Positions 1 to 9,530 of a stretch of 64,000 bases of DNA are shown here, piece after piece. Location: assembly GCF_900115905.1 (NCBI RefSeq), contig NZ_FOYD01000004.1:62001-126000 (forward strand), written 5' to 3'. Made by a program: the position numbers and the translations under genes. Numbering within the stretch: the first letter of the stretch is position 1; every line of letters starts with the position of its first letter. Origin of the DNA: Halopseudomonas formosensis (GTDB taxonomy: Bacteria; Pseudomonadota; Gammaproteobacteria; Pseudomonadales; Pseudomonadaceae). The notes under the pieces are model-generated. The model was not told the DNA's origin. It saw nothing but the letters and a program-made list of their open reading frames with translations, and made no database searches.

Positions 1-1
1 C

Positions 2-589
2 GAGCGCGAACTCTTCGCCTCCCTGTCCCTGCGCCTGGAGCCCGGCGAGGTGCTGCAGGTCGCCGGCCCCAACGGGTCGGGCAAGACCAGCCTGCTGCGG
101 ATCATGGCCGGGCTGCTGCCACCCTCGGCGGGTGACATGCGCTACGGCGGCAATTCGGTCTACCATGGCGCAGGCCGGGAAGACTGGCGCCGGCAGCGGC
201 TCTATATCGGCCATGCACCTGCCATCAAGGGCGCGCTGACCGCCGAAGAGAACCTGGCCTGGCTCTGCGCCCTGAGCTCCCCGGTCGGCACCGAGCAGAT
301 CTGGCAGGCGCTGGAGCAGGTCGGCCTGCGGGGATTCGAGGACGTTCCCTGTCATAATCTGTCCGCCGGCCAGAAGCGCCGCGTTGCACTGGCCCGTCTG
401 TATCTTGAACAGCATCCGGTCTGGATTCTGGACGAGCCCTTCACCGCCATCGACAAGGCCGGGGTGACGGCACTGGAAAATCACATCATGGCGCACGCAC
501 AGCAGGGTGGGATGGTGATCATGACCACCCACCATGGCCTCGACCATCTGCCCGGCGTGCGTTGTCTGGATCTGGGGCAGGCGAACTGA
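2..589 (+). CDS. ccmA: CcmA, heme exporter ATP-binding subunit (5' truncated)
   Basis: ATPase subunit of the CcmAB(C) ABC complex, which drives release of holo-CcmE during cytochrome c maturation at the inner membrane. The reading frame is open from the window edge, so the first few residues are missing. Visible motifs are Walker A (GPNGSGKT, near nt 65-88), the ABC signature (LSAGQ, near nt 358-372), Walker B with catalytic Glu (ILDEP) and the H-loop (TTHH). About 195 codons are present, close to the usual ~205. The stop overlaps the ccmB start as ATGA, so the two are coupled. It is the first gene of a complete ccmABCDEFGHI order. Confidence 0.97.
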   Translation, partial: ERELFASLSLRLEPGEVLQVAGPNGSGKTSLLRIMAGLLPPSAGDMRYGGNSVYHGAGREDWRRQRLYIGHAPAIKGALTAEENLAWLCALSSPVGTEQIWQALEQVGLRGFEDVPCHNLSAGQKRRVALARLYLEQHPVWILDEPFTAIDKAGVTALENHIMAHAQQGGMVIMTTHHGLDHLPGVRCLDLGQAN

Positions 590-1260
590 TGCGGCGCATC
601 ATCTGGTTGTTGTTCTGCCGCGAATGGCGGCTGGCCTGGCGGCGTCCCGGCGACCTGCTCAATCCGCTGGTGTTCTTTGCCCTGGTGGTGAGCCTGTTCC
701 CCCTGGCGGTCGGACCGGAACCCTCCATGCTGAGGGCCATGGCCCCCGGGGTAATCTGGGTGGCGGCCCTGCTGGCAACCCTGCTGTCTCTGGATGGCCT
801 GTTTCGCAGTGATTACGAGGACGGGTCCCTGGAACAGTGGGTGCTGTCGCCGCATCCGCTGGAACTCATGGTGCTGGTCAAGGTGCTGCACCACTGGATG
901 GTTTCGGGTCTGGCAATGGTGCTGCTGGCGCCGCTGTTCGGCATGATGCTGGCGCTGCCGGCGTCGGTATTGCCGGTGCTGGTCCTGACCCTGCTGCTGG
1001 GTACCCCGATACTCAGCCTGCTCGGCGCGGTGGGCGCGGCACTCACCGTCGGTCTGAAGAGTGGCGGGGTTCTGCTGGCGCTGCTGATTCTGCCGCTGTA
1101 TATACCGGTACTGATCCTCGGTACCGGCGCCATGGATGCGGCCCTGCAGGGCATGCCGGTGATCGGGTTCATGCTGTGGCTTGGCTGTCTGGCGGTGCTG
1201 GCGATAACTCTGGCACCCTTTGCCATCGCAGCCGGATTGCGTATTGGAGTAAGTGAATGA
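589..1260 (+). CDS. ccmB: CcmB, heme exporter membrane subunit
   Basis: Polytopic permease subunit of the CcmABCD complex, 223 aa, the normal family length. The start used is the ATG in the ATGA overlap with ccmA, giving [19 protein letters not shown], the family's usual N-terminus; an upstream in-frame ATG at 562 would lie inside ccmA and is disfavoured. About six hydrophobic segments are visible. It works with CcmA to remodel the CcmC-CcmE-heme complex. It is followed 19 nt later by ccmC. Confidence 0.97.
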   Translation: MRRIIWLLFCREWRLAWRRPGDLLNPLVFFALVVSLFPLAVGPEPSMLRAMAPGVIWVAALLATLLSLDGLFRSDYEDGSLEQWVLSPHPLELMVLVKVLHHWMVSGLAMVLLAPLFGMMLALPASVLPVLVLTLLLGTPILSLLGAVGAALTVGLKSGGVLLALLILPLYIPVLILGTGAMDAALQGMPVIGFMLWLGCLAVLAITLAPFAIAAGLRIGVSE

Positions 1261-1279
1261 ATGCTCAGGCGGGTAAGGC

Positions 1280-2023
1280 ATGAAGTGGACCTTCTTCCAT
1301 AAACTGGGTTCGCCCAAGTGGTTCTATGACATCAGCGGGCGCTGGCTGCCGTGGTTTGCCGCGGCGTCCGTGCTGCTGCTGGCGGTGGGCTCGGTCTGGG
1401 GGCTGTTCTTCGCGCCCCAGGATTACCAGCAGGGCAACAGCTTCCGGATCATCTACATCCATGTGCCGGCGGCCTTCGTCGCCCAGTCCTGTTACATCAT
1501 GCTGGCGGTGGCCGGGGTGGTCAGTCTGGTCTGGCGGATGAAACTGGCTGACGTGGCGCTCAAGTGCGCTGCGCCTATCGGCGCCTGGATGACCTTCGTG
1601 GCGCTGCTTACCGGCGCCATCTGGGGCAAGCCGACCTGGGGTACCTACTGGGTCTGGGACGCGCGCCTGACCTCCATGCTGATCCTGCTGTTCCTGTACT
1701 TCGGGGTCATTGCCCTGGGGCAGGCGATCAGCAACCGGGATACGGCGGCCAAGGCCACCGCGGTGCTGGCGATAGTCGGCACGGTGAACATTCCGATCAT
1801 CAAGTACTCGGTGAACTGGTGGAACACCCTGCACCAGCCGGCCACCTTCAAGCTCACCGAGAAGCCGGCCATGCCCGTGGAGATGTGGCTGCCGCTGCTG
1901 CTGATGGTGCTGGGCTTCTATGCCCTGTTCACCGTCAGCCTGTTCATGCGCATGCGCCTGGAAGTGCTGCAGCGTGAACACAAGACGCGCTGGGTTCGCG
2001 AGGCGCTGGAGAAGATGTCATGA
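1280..2023 (+). CDS. ccmC: CcmC, heme transfer protein of cytochrome c maturation
   Basis: Inner-membrane heme-handling protein of 247 aa that loads heme onto CcmE. It has six predicted membrane helices and the tryptophan-rich heme-handling motif [12 protein letters not shown] near residues 119-130, which faces the periplasm in this family. Histidines before and after that motif are the expected axial ligands. The last codons overlap the start of ccmD (ATG inside the TCATGA at the ccmC end), indicating coupling. Identification rests on the motif, the length and the operon position. Confidence 0.97.
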   Translation: MKWTFFHKLGSPKWFYDISGRWLPWFAAASVLLLAVGSVWGLFFAPQDYQQGNSFRIIYIHVPAAFVAQSCYIMLAVAGVVSLVWRMKLADVALKCAAPIGAWMTFVALLTGAIWGKPTWGTYWVWDARLTSMLILLFLYFGVIALGQAISNRDTAAKATAVLAIVGTVNIPIIKYSVNWWNTLHQPATFKLTEKPAMPVEMWLPLLLMVLGFYALFTVSLFMRMRLEVLQREHKTRWVREALEKMS

Positions 2024-2187
2024 GCGGTCTGAGTGAAATTCTGGGTATGGGCGGGCATGGCGTCTACGTCTGGTCCTGCTACGCCATTACCCTGGTGGTA
2101 CTGGCGCTGAACGTGGTGCAGCCCTGGCTGGCCCGCCGGCGCCTGGTCAATCAAGAGGCGCGTCGTCGCCGTCGGGAGGTGATGTAA
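2020..2187 (+). CDS. ccmD: CcmD, small membrane protein of the heme exporter
   Basis: A 55-aa protein between ccmC and ccmE. It starts at the ATG overlapping the ccmC stop and ends at a TAA directly abutting the ccmE ATG. It has one membrane span (roughly residues 16-35, with [13 protein letters not shown]) followed by a strongly basic C-terminal tail rich in arginine (ARRRRREVM at the end). That layout is typical of CcmD, which stabilises the CcmABC-CcmE complex and is needed to release holo-CcmE. It is easy to miss because it is short. Confidence 0.93.
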   Translation: MSGLSEILGMGGHGVYVWSCYAITLVVLALNVVQPWLARRRLVNQEARRRRREVM

Positions 2188-2652
2188 ATGCATCCGCAGC
2201 GCAAGAAACGCCTGATACTCGTCCTGCTGGTCCTGCTCGGAGTGGGGGTGGCCGTGGCGCTGGCCCTGGGCGCCCTGCGCCAGAACATCAACCTGTTCTA
2301 CACGCCCACCGAGATCGCCAGCGGCGTCGCGCCGCAGGATGCACGCATCCGTGCCGGCGGCATGGTGGTGGCCGGCAGCCTGAAGCGCTCGGCCGATTCC
2401 CTTGATGTGGTCTTCGATGTCACCGACGGCGCCGAGCAGGTGACCATCACCTACAGCGGCATACTGCCGGACCTGTTCCGTGAAGGGCAGGGCATTGTCG
2501 CCCTGGGGCGCCTGAACGAGGACCGCGTGCTGGTCGCCGATGAAGTGCTGGCCAAGCACGATGAGGAATACATGCCGCCCGAGGTGGCCCAGGCCCTGGA
2601 CAAGGTCGAACACATGAAAGTGGATGGCGTCTATACGCCGCCCGCCAACTGA
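2188..2652 (+). CDS. ccmE: CcmE, periplasmic heme chaperone
   Basis: Membrane-anchored heme chaperone of 154 aa. An N-terminal signal anchor (about residues 8-30) precedes an OB-fold domain. The conserved LAKHDEEY motif places the covalent heme-binding histidine at His124 and the nearby tyrosine at Tyr128. It receives heme from CcmC and delivers it to CcmF. The start codon directly abuts the ccmD stop. Confidence 0.97.
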   Translation: MHPQRKKRLILVLLVLLGVGVAVALALGALRQNINLFYTPTEIASGVAPQDARIRAGGMVVAGSLKRSADSLDVVFDVTDGAEQVTITYSGILPDLFREGQGIVALGRLNEDRVLVADEVLAKHDEEYMPPEVAQALDKVEHMKVDGVYTPPAN

Positions 2653-2664
2653 TCCGGAGGCCGA

Positions 2665-4644
2665 ATGATTCCCGAACTTGGACAGGTCGCGCTGATCATC
2701 GCCCTGGCGGTGGCAGTACTGCAGGCGACCATTCCCCTGTACGGGGCCTGGAAGGGTGACACCCTGGCCATGAGCTTTGCCCGCCCGGCGGCGCTGGCAC
2801 AGTTCATGTTCGTGCTGTTTGCCTTCCTGTGTCTGATACAGGCCTTCCTGGCCGATGATTTCAGTGTGACCTACGTGGCGCTGAACTCCAACTCGGCGCT
2901 GCCCTGGTACTACAAGGTCAGTGCCGTATGGGGCGGGCACGAGGGGTCGCTGCTGCTGTGGGCGATGATCCTGGCGGCCTGGACCTTCGCCGTGGCGATC
3001 TTCTCCCGCGATCTGCCGGAGGAGATGTTCAGCCGGGTGCTGGCGGTGATGGGCATGATCAGCATCGGCTTCCTGCTGTTCATGCTGATGACCTCCAACC
3101 CCTTTGATCGGCAGCTGCCGTTCTTCCCCGAGGACGGCCGCGACCTCAACCCGCTGCTGCAGGATTTCGGTCTGATCGTCCATCCGCCGATGCTGTACAT
3201 GGGCTACGTCGGCTTCTCGGTGGCCTTCGCGTTTGCCATCGCCGCACTGCTCGGCGGCCGACTGGATGCCGCCTGGGCGCGCTGGTCGCGGCCCTGGACC
3301 ATAGTCGCCTGGGCCTTCCTCGGTCTGGGCATAGTGCTGGGCTCCTGGTGGGCCTACTATGAGCTGGGCTGGGGCGGCTGGTGGTTCTGGGATCCGGTGG
3401 AGAACGCCTCCTTCATGCCCTGGCTGGTCGGCACCGCGCTGATCCATTCGCTGGCGGTGACCGAGAAACGCGGCGTGTTCAAGAGCTGGACGGTATTGCT
3501 GGCCATCGCGGCCTTTTCCCTGAGCCTGCTCGGCACCTTCCTGGTGCGCTCCGGGGTGCTGACCTCGGTGCATGCCTTCGCCACGGATCCCGAGCGCGGC
3601 GTGTTCATTCTCGCCTTCCTGCTGGTGGTGGTCGGCGGTTCCCTGACCCTGTACGCGGTCCGTGCGCCCGTGGTCAAGAGCAAAATCGGGTTCGCCCTCT
3701 GGTCGCGGGAAACCTTCCTGCTGATCAACAACGTGATCCTGGTGGTGGCCACCCTGATGGTGCTGCTCGGGACCCTGTACCCCATGGTGCTGGATGCGCT
3801 GACCGATACCATGGTCTCGGTCGGGCCCCCGTACTTCAATGCGCTGTTCGTGCCGCTGATGGTGGTGCTCATGCTGGCCCTGGGTGTCGGTGGCATCAGC
3901 CGCTGGAAGGACACGCCGGTCAAGTGGCTGGTCAGCATGCTGAAATGGGTGCTGGTGCTTGCCGCCCTCGGCGCGGTGGGGCTGGCCATCTGGGTCGGTG
4001 ATCACCATCTGGCGGTGGGCAGCATGCTGTTTCTGGTGCTCTGGGTTACCGGCAGCGCCCTGCGCGACATCCTCGACAAGACCCGTAACAAGGGTCTGCT
4101 GCGTGGCGTGCGGGCTCTGCCGCGCAGCTACTGGGGCATGGTGCTGGCCCACGTGGGCATCGCGGTCTGCGCCGTGGGCGTGGTAGGCGCCAGCCTGTTC
4201 GACAGTCAGCGCGACCTGCGCATGGTTCCCGGTGACAGTCTGGAGCTGGGCGGCTACCGCTTCCTGTTCCAGGGCTCGACCCACCGCGAAGGCCCGAACT
4301 GGATTTCCGATCAGGGCATCATCGAGGTCTACCGCGGCGAGCGCCGTATCACCACGCTGCGGCCGGAGAAGCGTCTGTATACCGTACAGAACATGCCGAT
4401 GACCGAGGCGGGCATCCATCCCGGCCTGACCCGCGACCTGTTCGTGGCAATGGGCGAGCCGCTGGATGCGGAGAACAGGGCCTGGGCCATCCGTGTGCAT
4501 ATCAAGCCCTTCGTGCGCTGGATCTGGGGGGGCGGTCTGATGATGACCCTCGGCGGCCTGCTGGCTGCCACCGACAAACGTTACCGCCTGCGGGCACGCC
4601 AGCGTCGCACCGCGCCGCAGGCGGCAAGAGTGGAGGCTGTCTGA
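2665..4644 (+). CDS. ccmF: CcmF, cytochrome c heme lyase core subunit
   Basis: Large polytopic membrane protein (659 aa, normal for the family) that transfers heme from CcmE to apocytochrome c together with CcmH and CcmI. The WWD heme-handling motif is clear (WGGWWFWDPVENASFMPWL, near residues 235-253). About fifteen hydrophobic segments and a large periplasmic loop near residues 510-620 are visible. An RBS (GGAGG) lies just before the ATG. The stop overlaps the ccmG start by one base. Confidence 0.98.
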   Translation: MIPELGQVALIIALAVAVLQATIPLYGAWKGDTLAMSFARPAALAQFMFVLFAFLCLIQAFLADDFSVTYVALNSNSALPWYYKVSAVWGGHEGSLLLWAMILAAWTFAVAIFSRDLPEEMFSRVLAVMGMISIGFLLFMLMTSNPFDRQLPFFPEDGRDLNPLLQDFGLIVHPPMLYMGYVGFSVAFAFAIAALLGGRLDAAWARWSRPWTIVAWAFLGLGIVLGSWWAYYELGWGGWWFWDPVENASFMPWLVGTALIHSLAVTEKRGVFKSWTVLLAIAAFSLSLLGTFLVRSGVLTSVHAFATDPERGVFILAFLLVVVGGSLTLYAVRAPVVKSKIGFALWSRETFLLINNVILVVATLMVLLGTLYPMVLDALTDTMVSVGPPYFNALFVPLMVVLMLALGVGGISRWKDTPVKWLVSMLKWVLVLAALGAVGLAIWVGDHHLAVGSMLFLVLWVTGSALRDILDKTRNKGLLRGVRALPRSYWGMVLAHVGIAVCAVGVVGASLFDSQRDLRMVPGDSLELGGYRFLFQGSTHREGPNWISDQGIIEVYRGERRITTLRPEKRLYTVQNMPMTEAGIHPGLTRDLFVAMGEPLDAENRAWAIRVHIKPFVRWIWGGGLMMTLGGLLAATDKRYRLRARQRRTAPQAARVEAV

Positions 4645-5219
4645 TGCGTCGACCCTGGATGTTGATTCCGCTGATCCTGTTCCTCGGGCTCGCCGGGCTG
4701 TTTCTCAAGACCCTGTACGACAAGAAGAACCTGCAGGATCTGGCGATCGATCCCAGCGCCCTGCCATCGGCGCTGATCGACAAGCCGGTACCGGCCTTCG
4801 CCTTGCCATCCCTGGACGAGCCGGGACGCACCCTGACCGAGCAGGACTTCCGGGGTGAGGTGGCTCTGGTCAACGTCTGGGCCACCTGGTGCCCCACCTG
4901 TCGCGCCGAGCATGCGATGTTCAACAAGCTGGCCAGCCAGGGGGTGACCATTCACGGGGTCAACTACAAGGACAACAGCGAGGCGGCTCGGCGCTGGCTG
5001 GAGGAGCTGGGCAATCCCTACCAGCTCAATGTCGAGGACCCGCAGGGCAGTCTGGGCATCAACCTCGGCGTGTATGGCGCCCCCGAGACCTTCCTGATCG
5101 ATGCCGACGGGGTCATCCACTACAAGTACATAGGTGCGGTGGATGAGCGGGTCTGGGCCGATCAGCTCGGTCCTCGCTATCAGGCCCTGCTCGAGCAGGC
5201 CTCCGGAGGTCAACCATGA
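4644..5219 (+). CDS. ccmG: CcmG/DsbE, thioredoxin-like thiol:disulfide protein
   Basis: Membrane-anchored periplasmic thioredoxin-fold protein of 191 aa that reduces the apocytochrome heme-binding cysteines, directly or through CcmH. It has an N-terminal anchor (residues 6-21) and the active-site motif WCPTC, with Cys83 and Cys86. The cis-Pro side of the active site is visible in YGAPETFLID. It overlaps ccmF by one base upstream and ccmH by an ATGA downstream. Confidence 0.97.
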   Translation: MRRPWMLIPLILFLGLAGLFLKTLYDKKNLQDLAIDPSALPSALIDKPVPAFALPSLDEPGRTLTEQDFRGEVALVNVWATWCPTCRAEHAMFNKLASQGVTIHGVNYKDNSEAARRWLEELGNPYQLNVEDPQGSLGINLGVYGAPETFLIDADGVIHYKYIGAVDERVWADQLGPRYQALLEQASGGQP

Positions 5220-5686
5220 GATGGCTCTGGTTGCTGGTACTGGCGCTGATGGCGCCCCTGGCACTGGCTGCGATAGATACCTACGAGTTCGACACCGAGG
5301 AGCAGCGTCAGCGCTTCTATCAGTTGAGCAGCGAGCTGCGCTGCCCCAAGTGTCAGAACCAGAACATCGCCGACTCCGATGCGCCCATTGCCATGGACCT
5401 GCGCCGGGAAGTCTACCGGATGCTCAATGAGGGCAAGGACAACGAGGAGATCGTCGATTTTCTGGTGGCGCGCTACGGCGAGTTCGTGCGCTACAAGCCC
5501 GCGCTGACGCCGGCCACGGCGATCCTCTGGTTCGGTCCGGCGGCCATGCTGCTGGCCGGTTTCATCGTGCTGCTGGTCATGCTCCGCCGGCGCCAGAAGG
5601 CACTGCGTGAGGCGGCTGGCAAGAGCCTGAGCCAGGACGAGCAACGACGTCTGCAATCCCTGCTGGAAAGAGAAGAAGACAGCTGA
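5216..5686 (+). CDS. ccmH: CcmH/CycL, cytochrome c maturation thiol protein
   Basis: Periplasmic redox protein of 156 aa tethered by a C-terminal helix. A cleavable signal peptide (about residues 1-18) is followed by the conserved LRCPKCQNQN motif with Cys43 and Cys46. A second hydrophobic segment lies near residues 101-122. It presents reduced apocytochrome to the CcmF/CcmI lyase. It is the short, CycL-type form; the TPR half found in E. coli CcmH is the separate downstream ccmI, as in pseudomonads. Confidence 0.96.
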   Translation: MRWLWLLVLALMAPLALAAIDTYEFDTEEQRQRFYQLSSELRCPKCQNQNIADSDAPIAMDLRREVYRMLNEGKDNEEIVDFLVARYGEFVRYKPALTPATAILWFGPAAMLLAGFIVLLVMLRRRQKALREAAGKSLSQDEQRRLQSLLEREEDS

Positions 5687-6882
5687 TGACTGATTTCTGG
5701 TTGTATGGTGCGCTGCTGATTCTGGCGGGCATGCTTTTTGTACTCTGGCCGGTGTGGAAAATGCGCCGCCAGAACACGGTGGATCGTACCGCCCTGAACG
5801 TGGCCCTCTACGAGGAGCGAGTGGCGGAGCTGGCGGCACAGAAGGCCGCCGGTGAGATCACCCCGGAACTGCACGATATCGCCCTGGAGGAAGCCGGCAA
5901 GCTGTTGCTGGAGGACACCGCCCGGGCGGATCAGGAGCGGCGTCCGACCCACAGGGGCAGCCCCTGGCCGATCATTCTGGGGGCCGGCGCCATGCCGCTG
6001 GTGGTCATTGCGCTGTACATGAGCTGGGGCAACCCGGACGGACTGCAGCTGCTGCGGGAGATGGAAAACGAGCCGGCGCCGGCCGACATCGTCGCCTACA
6101 TCGACCGCATGGAACGGGTGACCCGGGTGCAGCCGCAGAATGGCGAGGTCTGGTACATGCTGGGCCGCGCCTATCTGATGCAGCAGCGTCCGGCCGAGGC
6201 GGAGCGGGCCTTCGGCAACAGTCTGGCCCGTCTCGGGGAAAGCCCCGAACTGCTGGCCCAGCTGGGCCAGGCGCGCTTCTTTGCCAATGGCAATCAGCTG
6301 GACAGCGAAGCACGGACTGCGCTGAACCGGGCCCTGGAGATGAACCCGCGCGAGCCCACCGCGCTGGGCCTGCTGGGTATTTCCGCCTTCGAGGAGGGCC
6401 TGTACCCGGAGGCCATCGGCTACTGGGAACGTCTGCAGGCCGGCATGCCGCCGGACAGCGAGGGCTACAGGGCCATTCAGGGCGGCATTGATCGCGCCCG
6501 CGAGCGGCTGGGACAGGGTTCGGAGACAGTCTCGCAAGCCCAGGCCGGTATCAGCCTGCGCATCGAACTGGCCGAGGAGCTGGCCGACAGCTACGGCGAC
6601 GAGGCCGTGGTATTCGTCTCCGCCCGCGACCCCGATGGCCCACCCATGCCGCTGTTCGCCCAGCGACTGGAGCGTGGCAGCCTGCCGGCTGAACTGGTGC
6701 TGGACAGTCGTTACGCCCTGATGCCCGGGGTGCAGATGGAGAACGGTCAGCAGCTGCAACTGAGTGCACGCATATCCCCAGACAGCGATGTGCGCAACGC
6801 AGCCCATGCGGCGGACAGCCTCGATGTAACCGTGGGCGAGATAGAGGGCAGGGTGACCCTGGTCATCGACCGCAAGCTGTGA
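5686..6882 (+). CDS. ccmI: CcmI/CycH, TPR apocytochrome chaperone
   Basis: 398-aa inner-membrane protein that binds the C-terminus of apocytochrome c and passes it to CcmFH. Two hydrophobic helices (residues about 5-24 and 97-115) flank a cytosolic loop. Behind them lies a TPR domain (about residues 140-280; repeats around EVWYMLGRAYLMQQRPAEAE and PTALGLLGISAFEEGLYPEA) and a beta-rich C-terminal periplasmic domain. It starts in an ATGA overlap with ccmH and is the last gene of the operon, followed by a strong hairpin. Confidence 0.95.
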   Translation: MTDFWLYGALLILAGMLFVLWPVWKMRRQNTVDRTALNVALYEERVAELAAQKAAGEITPELHDIALEEAGKLLLEDTARADQERRPTHRGSPWPIILGAGAMPLVVIALYMSWGNPDGLQLLREMENEPAPADIVAYIDRMERVTRVQPQNGEVWYMLGRAYLMQQRPAEAERAFGNSLARLGESPELLAQLGQARFFANGNQLDSEARTALNRALEMNPREPTALGLLGISAFEEGLYPEAIGYWERLQAGMPPDSEGYRAIQGGIDRARERLGQGSETVSQAQAGISLRIELAEELADSYGDEAVVFVSARDPDGPPMPLFAQRLERGSLPAELVLDSRYALMPGVQMENGQQLQLSARISPDSDVRNAAHAADSLDVTVGEIEGRVTLVIDRKL

Positions 6883-6884
6883 TC

Positions 6885-6918
6885 GGGATCAGGGGCCGGA
6901 ATCCGGCCCCCTGATCCC
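6885..6918. terminator. Hairpin between convergent ccmI and fadE
   Basis: A near-perfect inverted repeat (GGGATCAGGGG-CCGG against CCGG-CCCCCTGATCCC, one-base bulge, AAT loop) directly follows the ccmI stop and precedes the fadE stop on the other strand. It has no T-run on either side. It probably acts as a bidirectional transcript end or mRNA 3' stabiliser for both operons. Confidence 0.6.
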
Positions 6919-6931
6919 CGGCCCCGGCGCG

Positions 6932-9433
6932 TCATGCCGCCGGCGCCGGGCGCATTTCCTCTTTGGAGAAATCATCCACCTCGATTACCGCCCGGCGTGC
7001 CTCCCGCGCGTCGCGCACCAGCTTGGCCTCTTCCGGACTGATCACGCCACTTTCCGCGGCGACCGCCAGATAATCGATGCCTTCGGCGTCCTCCAGCTCG
7101 CCGGAGCGCAGGGCCTTGGCCAGTCGCTGTTCGACCGGGTCGGCGAGGAGGATTTTTTCCAGGGTGTCGTTGAGCAGGCCGGTGACATCCTCCGGGTCCC
7201 GGTTGACATGGCAACCTTCCAGCAGGCGGTCTCGGGCCGGTCCGGGCGTCATCAGCAGTCGGGCAACATGTCGCCCGGTGCGATCGCTCGGCGGCTTGAG
7301 GCGTCGGCCCAACGGGAAGATGAGTACCCGCAGGAGCATCCCCACACCCCGGTCGGGGAAGTTCAGCAGCACTTCGTGCATCGCCTGTTCTATGCGTACC
7401 AGCAGGTCCTCCACGCCCCAGCAGAGCAGGGGCAGGTCCTCCTCCGGCTCGCCCTGGTCATGGAAATGCTTGAGACAGGCGCTGGCCAGATAGAGAAAGC
7501 TGAGCATGTCGCCGAGCCGGGCGGACAGGCGCTCCCGGCGCTTGAGCTCGCCACCGAGCATCAGCATGCTGACATCGGTCAGGGTGGCGAAGGCTGCTGA
7601 CAGTCGGCTGAGCTGGCGGTAGTACCCGGCCAGATCAACCTGTTCGGCATACCGGGAGGCGCGGCCGCCACCCGCCCGGTCCCGACGCCGACGGCCCAGA
7701 TGCTCCGGCGTGTCAGCCAGCAGGCCCCCGGTCAGCCCCAGCAGGAGGCTGCCTGCGGCATTGCCCAGGGCGTGCCCGATATGCTGGTAGAGCAGGCGGT
7801 CGAACTCGGCGATCGCCTGCTGCTCATCGGGCAGCTGGGTAGCCATCATCTCGCGCAGCACATAGGGATGGCTGCGGATGGCGCCCTGACCGAAGATCAT
7901 CATGCTCCGGGTGAGAATGTTGGCCCCCTCGACGGTGATGGAAATGGGAATGGACTGATAACCCCGACCCAGATAATTCTTCGGGCCCATGCAGATGCCC
8001 TTGCCGCCGTGCACGTCCATGGCATCGTTCAGGCACTGGCGCATCCGTTCGGTGATGTGGTACTTGACCACGCCGGACAGCACCGCCGGTTTCTCGCCGA
8101 GATCCACCGCGCCGGCGGTCATGCGCCGGGCCGCATCCATCACATAGGTGTTGCCGCCAATGCGGGCCAGCGCCTCCTGCACCCCTTCGAACTCCCCGAT
8201 CGGCAGGTTGAACTGGCGCCGGATGCGGGCATAGGCGCCGGTGGTCATGCTGGCCATCTTGGCTGCACCGGTGCCTCCGGCCGGCAGGGAGATGGAACGA
8301 CCCACCGCCAGGCAGTTCATCAGCATCTTCCAGCCATGGCCGATCATGCTCTGGCCGCCGATCAGGTAGTCCATGGGGATGAAGACATCGGTGCCCGAGT
8401 TGGGGCCGTTCATGAAGGCGGCGTTCAGCGGGAAATGCCGGCGGCCTATGTTCACGCCGGGGGTGTCGGTCGGGATCAGCGCCAGACTGATACCCAGCTC
8501 CTCCTCGCCGCCGAGCAGACCCTCGGGGTCGTACACCTTGAAGGCCAGACCGAGCAGGGTGGCTACCGGCCCCAGGGTGATGTAACGCTTCTCCCAGGTG
8601 ACCCGCAGCCCGAGTACCTCCTGGCCCTGCCACTGACCACGGCAGACGATGCCCCGGTCGGGCATGGAGCCGGCGTCCGATCCGGCTTCCGGCGAGGTGA
8701 GGGCAAAGCAGGGTACTTCCTGGCCGGCGGCCAGACGGGGCAGATAGTACTGTTTCTGTTCATCGGTGCCGTACTGCATGAGCAGCTCGGCCGGCCCCAG
8801 GGAGTTGGGTACCATGACCGTGGAGCCGACATCGCCGCTGCGACTGGCCAGCTTCATCGCGATCTGCGAGTGGGCGTAGGCGGAAAAGCCCTTGCCGCCA
8901 TACTCTTTGGGAATGATCAGGCCGAAAAAGCCGTTGCTCTTGATGAAGTCCCAGACCTGCGGCGGCAGATCCTGCAATTCGGTGGTGATCTGCCATTCGT
9001 TGGTCATGCGGCAGAGTTCCTCCACCGGCCCGTCGAGAAAGGCCTGCTCCTCCTCGGTCAGCCGAGGCTGCGGATAACTGAGCAGCCTGTCCCAGTCCGG
9101 ACGCCCGCTGAACAGCTCACCATCCCACCAGACGGTCCCTGCTTCCAATGCTTCGCGCTCGGTGTCGGAGATGGGTGGCAGTACCTTGCGGAACCAGTGG
9201 AACAGGGGGGTGGTGATGCTGCGGCGGCGCCAGTCCGTCATGTTCAGGGGAATGGCGACCCCCAGAAACAGCGCCCAGAGTATCAGGTCCAGCAGCCAGT
9301 GCACCGGACCGACCAGGGTCATGGCCAGCAGATAGGCGGCTACAACGACACAGGCATTCAGCAGACTGCTGCGCTTCCAGGCAAGCACAGCGACAATCAG
9401 AACCAGGCCCAGCAGCCAGAGCAGGGTCAGCAT
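6932..9433 (-). CDS. fadE: FadE-type acyl-CoA dehydrogenase
   Basis: First enzyme of fatty-acid beta-oxidation (acyl-CoA to trans-2-enoyl-CoA, FAD-dependent). At 833 aa it is the long FadE class: two N-terminal membrane helices (about residues 2-20 and 30-65), then an acyl-CoA dehydrogenase fold with family motifs such as PEAGSDAGSMPD and the helical C-terminal domain, plus the extra FadE-specific C-terminal region. The ATG at 9433 has an AAGGAG upstream. It follows a small same-strand gene by 97 nt, and its 3' end converges on ccmI. Confidence 0.95.
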   Translation of the reverse strand: MLTLLWLLGLVLIVAVLAWKRSSLLNACVVVAAYLLAMTLVGPVHWLLDLILWALFLGVAIPLNMTDWRRRSITTPLFHWFRKVLPPISDTEREALEAGTVWWDGELFSGRPDWDRLLSYPQPRLTEEEQAFLDGPVEELCRMTNEWQITTELQDLPPQVWDFIKSNGFFGLIIPKEYGGKGFSAYAHSQIAMKLASRSGDVGSTVMVPNSLGPAELLMQYGTDEQKQYYLPRLAAGQEVPCFALTSPEAGSDAGSMPDRGIVCRGQWQGQEVLGLRVTWEKRYITLGPVATLLGLAFKVYDPEGLLGGEEELGISLALIPTDTPGVNIGRRHFPLNAAFMNGPNSGTDVFIPMDYLIGGQSMIGHGWKMLMNCLAVGRSISLPAGGTGAAKMASMTTGAYARIRRQFNLPIGEFEGVQEALARIGGNTYVMDAARRMTAGAVDLGEKPAVLSGVVKYHITERMRQCLNDAMDVHGGKGICMGPKNYLGRGYQSIPISITVEGANILTRSMMIFGQGAIRSHPYVLREMMATQLPDEQQAIAEFDRLLYQHIGHALGNAAGSLLLGLTGGLLADTPEHLGRRRRDRAGGGRASRYAEQVDLAGYYRQLSRLSAAFATLTDVSMLMLGGELKRRERLSARLGDMLSFLYLASACLKHFHDQGEPEEDLPLLCWGVEDLLVRIEQAMHEVLLNFPDRGVGMLLRVLIFPLGRRLKPPSDRTGRHVARLLMTPGPARDRLLEGCHVNRDPEDVTGLLNDTLEKILLADPVEQRLAKALRSGELEDAEGIDYLAVAAESGVISPEEAKLVRDAREARRAVIEVDDFSKEEMRPAPAA

Positions 9434-9530
9434 GAAGCACTCCTTGGGTCATTATTGAAACAACCTCAAGGATAGTCGCTGGGCCGGGGGTGCGCCTGTC
9501 AGTACAGGATTTCGCTGCCGGTTGCGTGGC

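Noticed and set aside
1918-4500. Long reading frame (860 codons) opposite ccmF
   Set aside because: It is antisense to a gene with clear CcmF motifs; the predicted protein is low-complexity (Gln/His/Arg-rich), typical of GC-rich shadow frames.
7700-9475. 591-codon plus-strand frame opposite fadE
   Set aside because: Shadow of fadE; composition is Gln/His/Gly-rich with no recognisable motif.
9434-9530. PsrA-like site before fadE
   Set aside because: Only one GTTTC half-site is present; the paired motif is missing.
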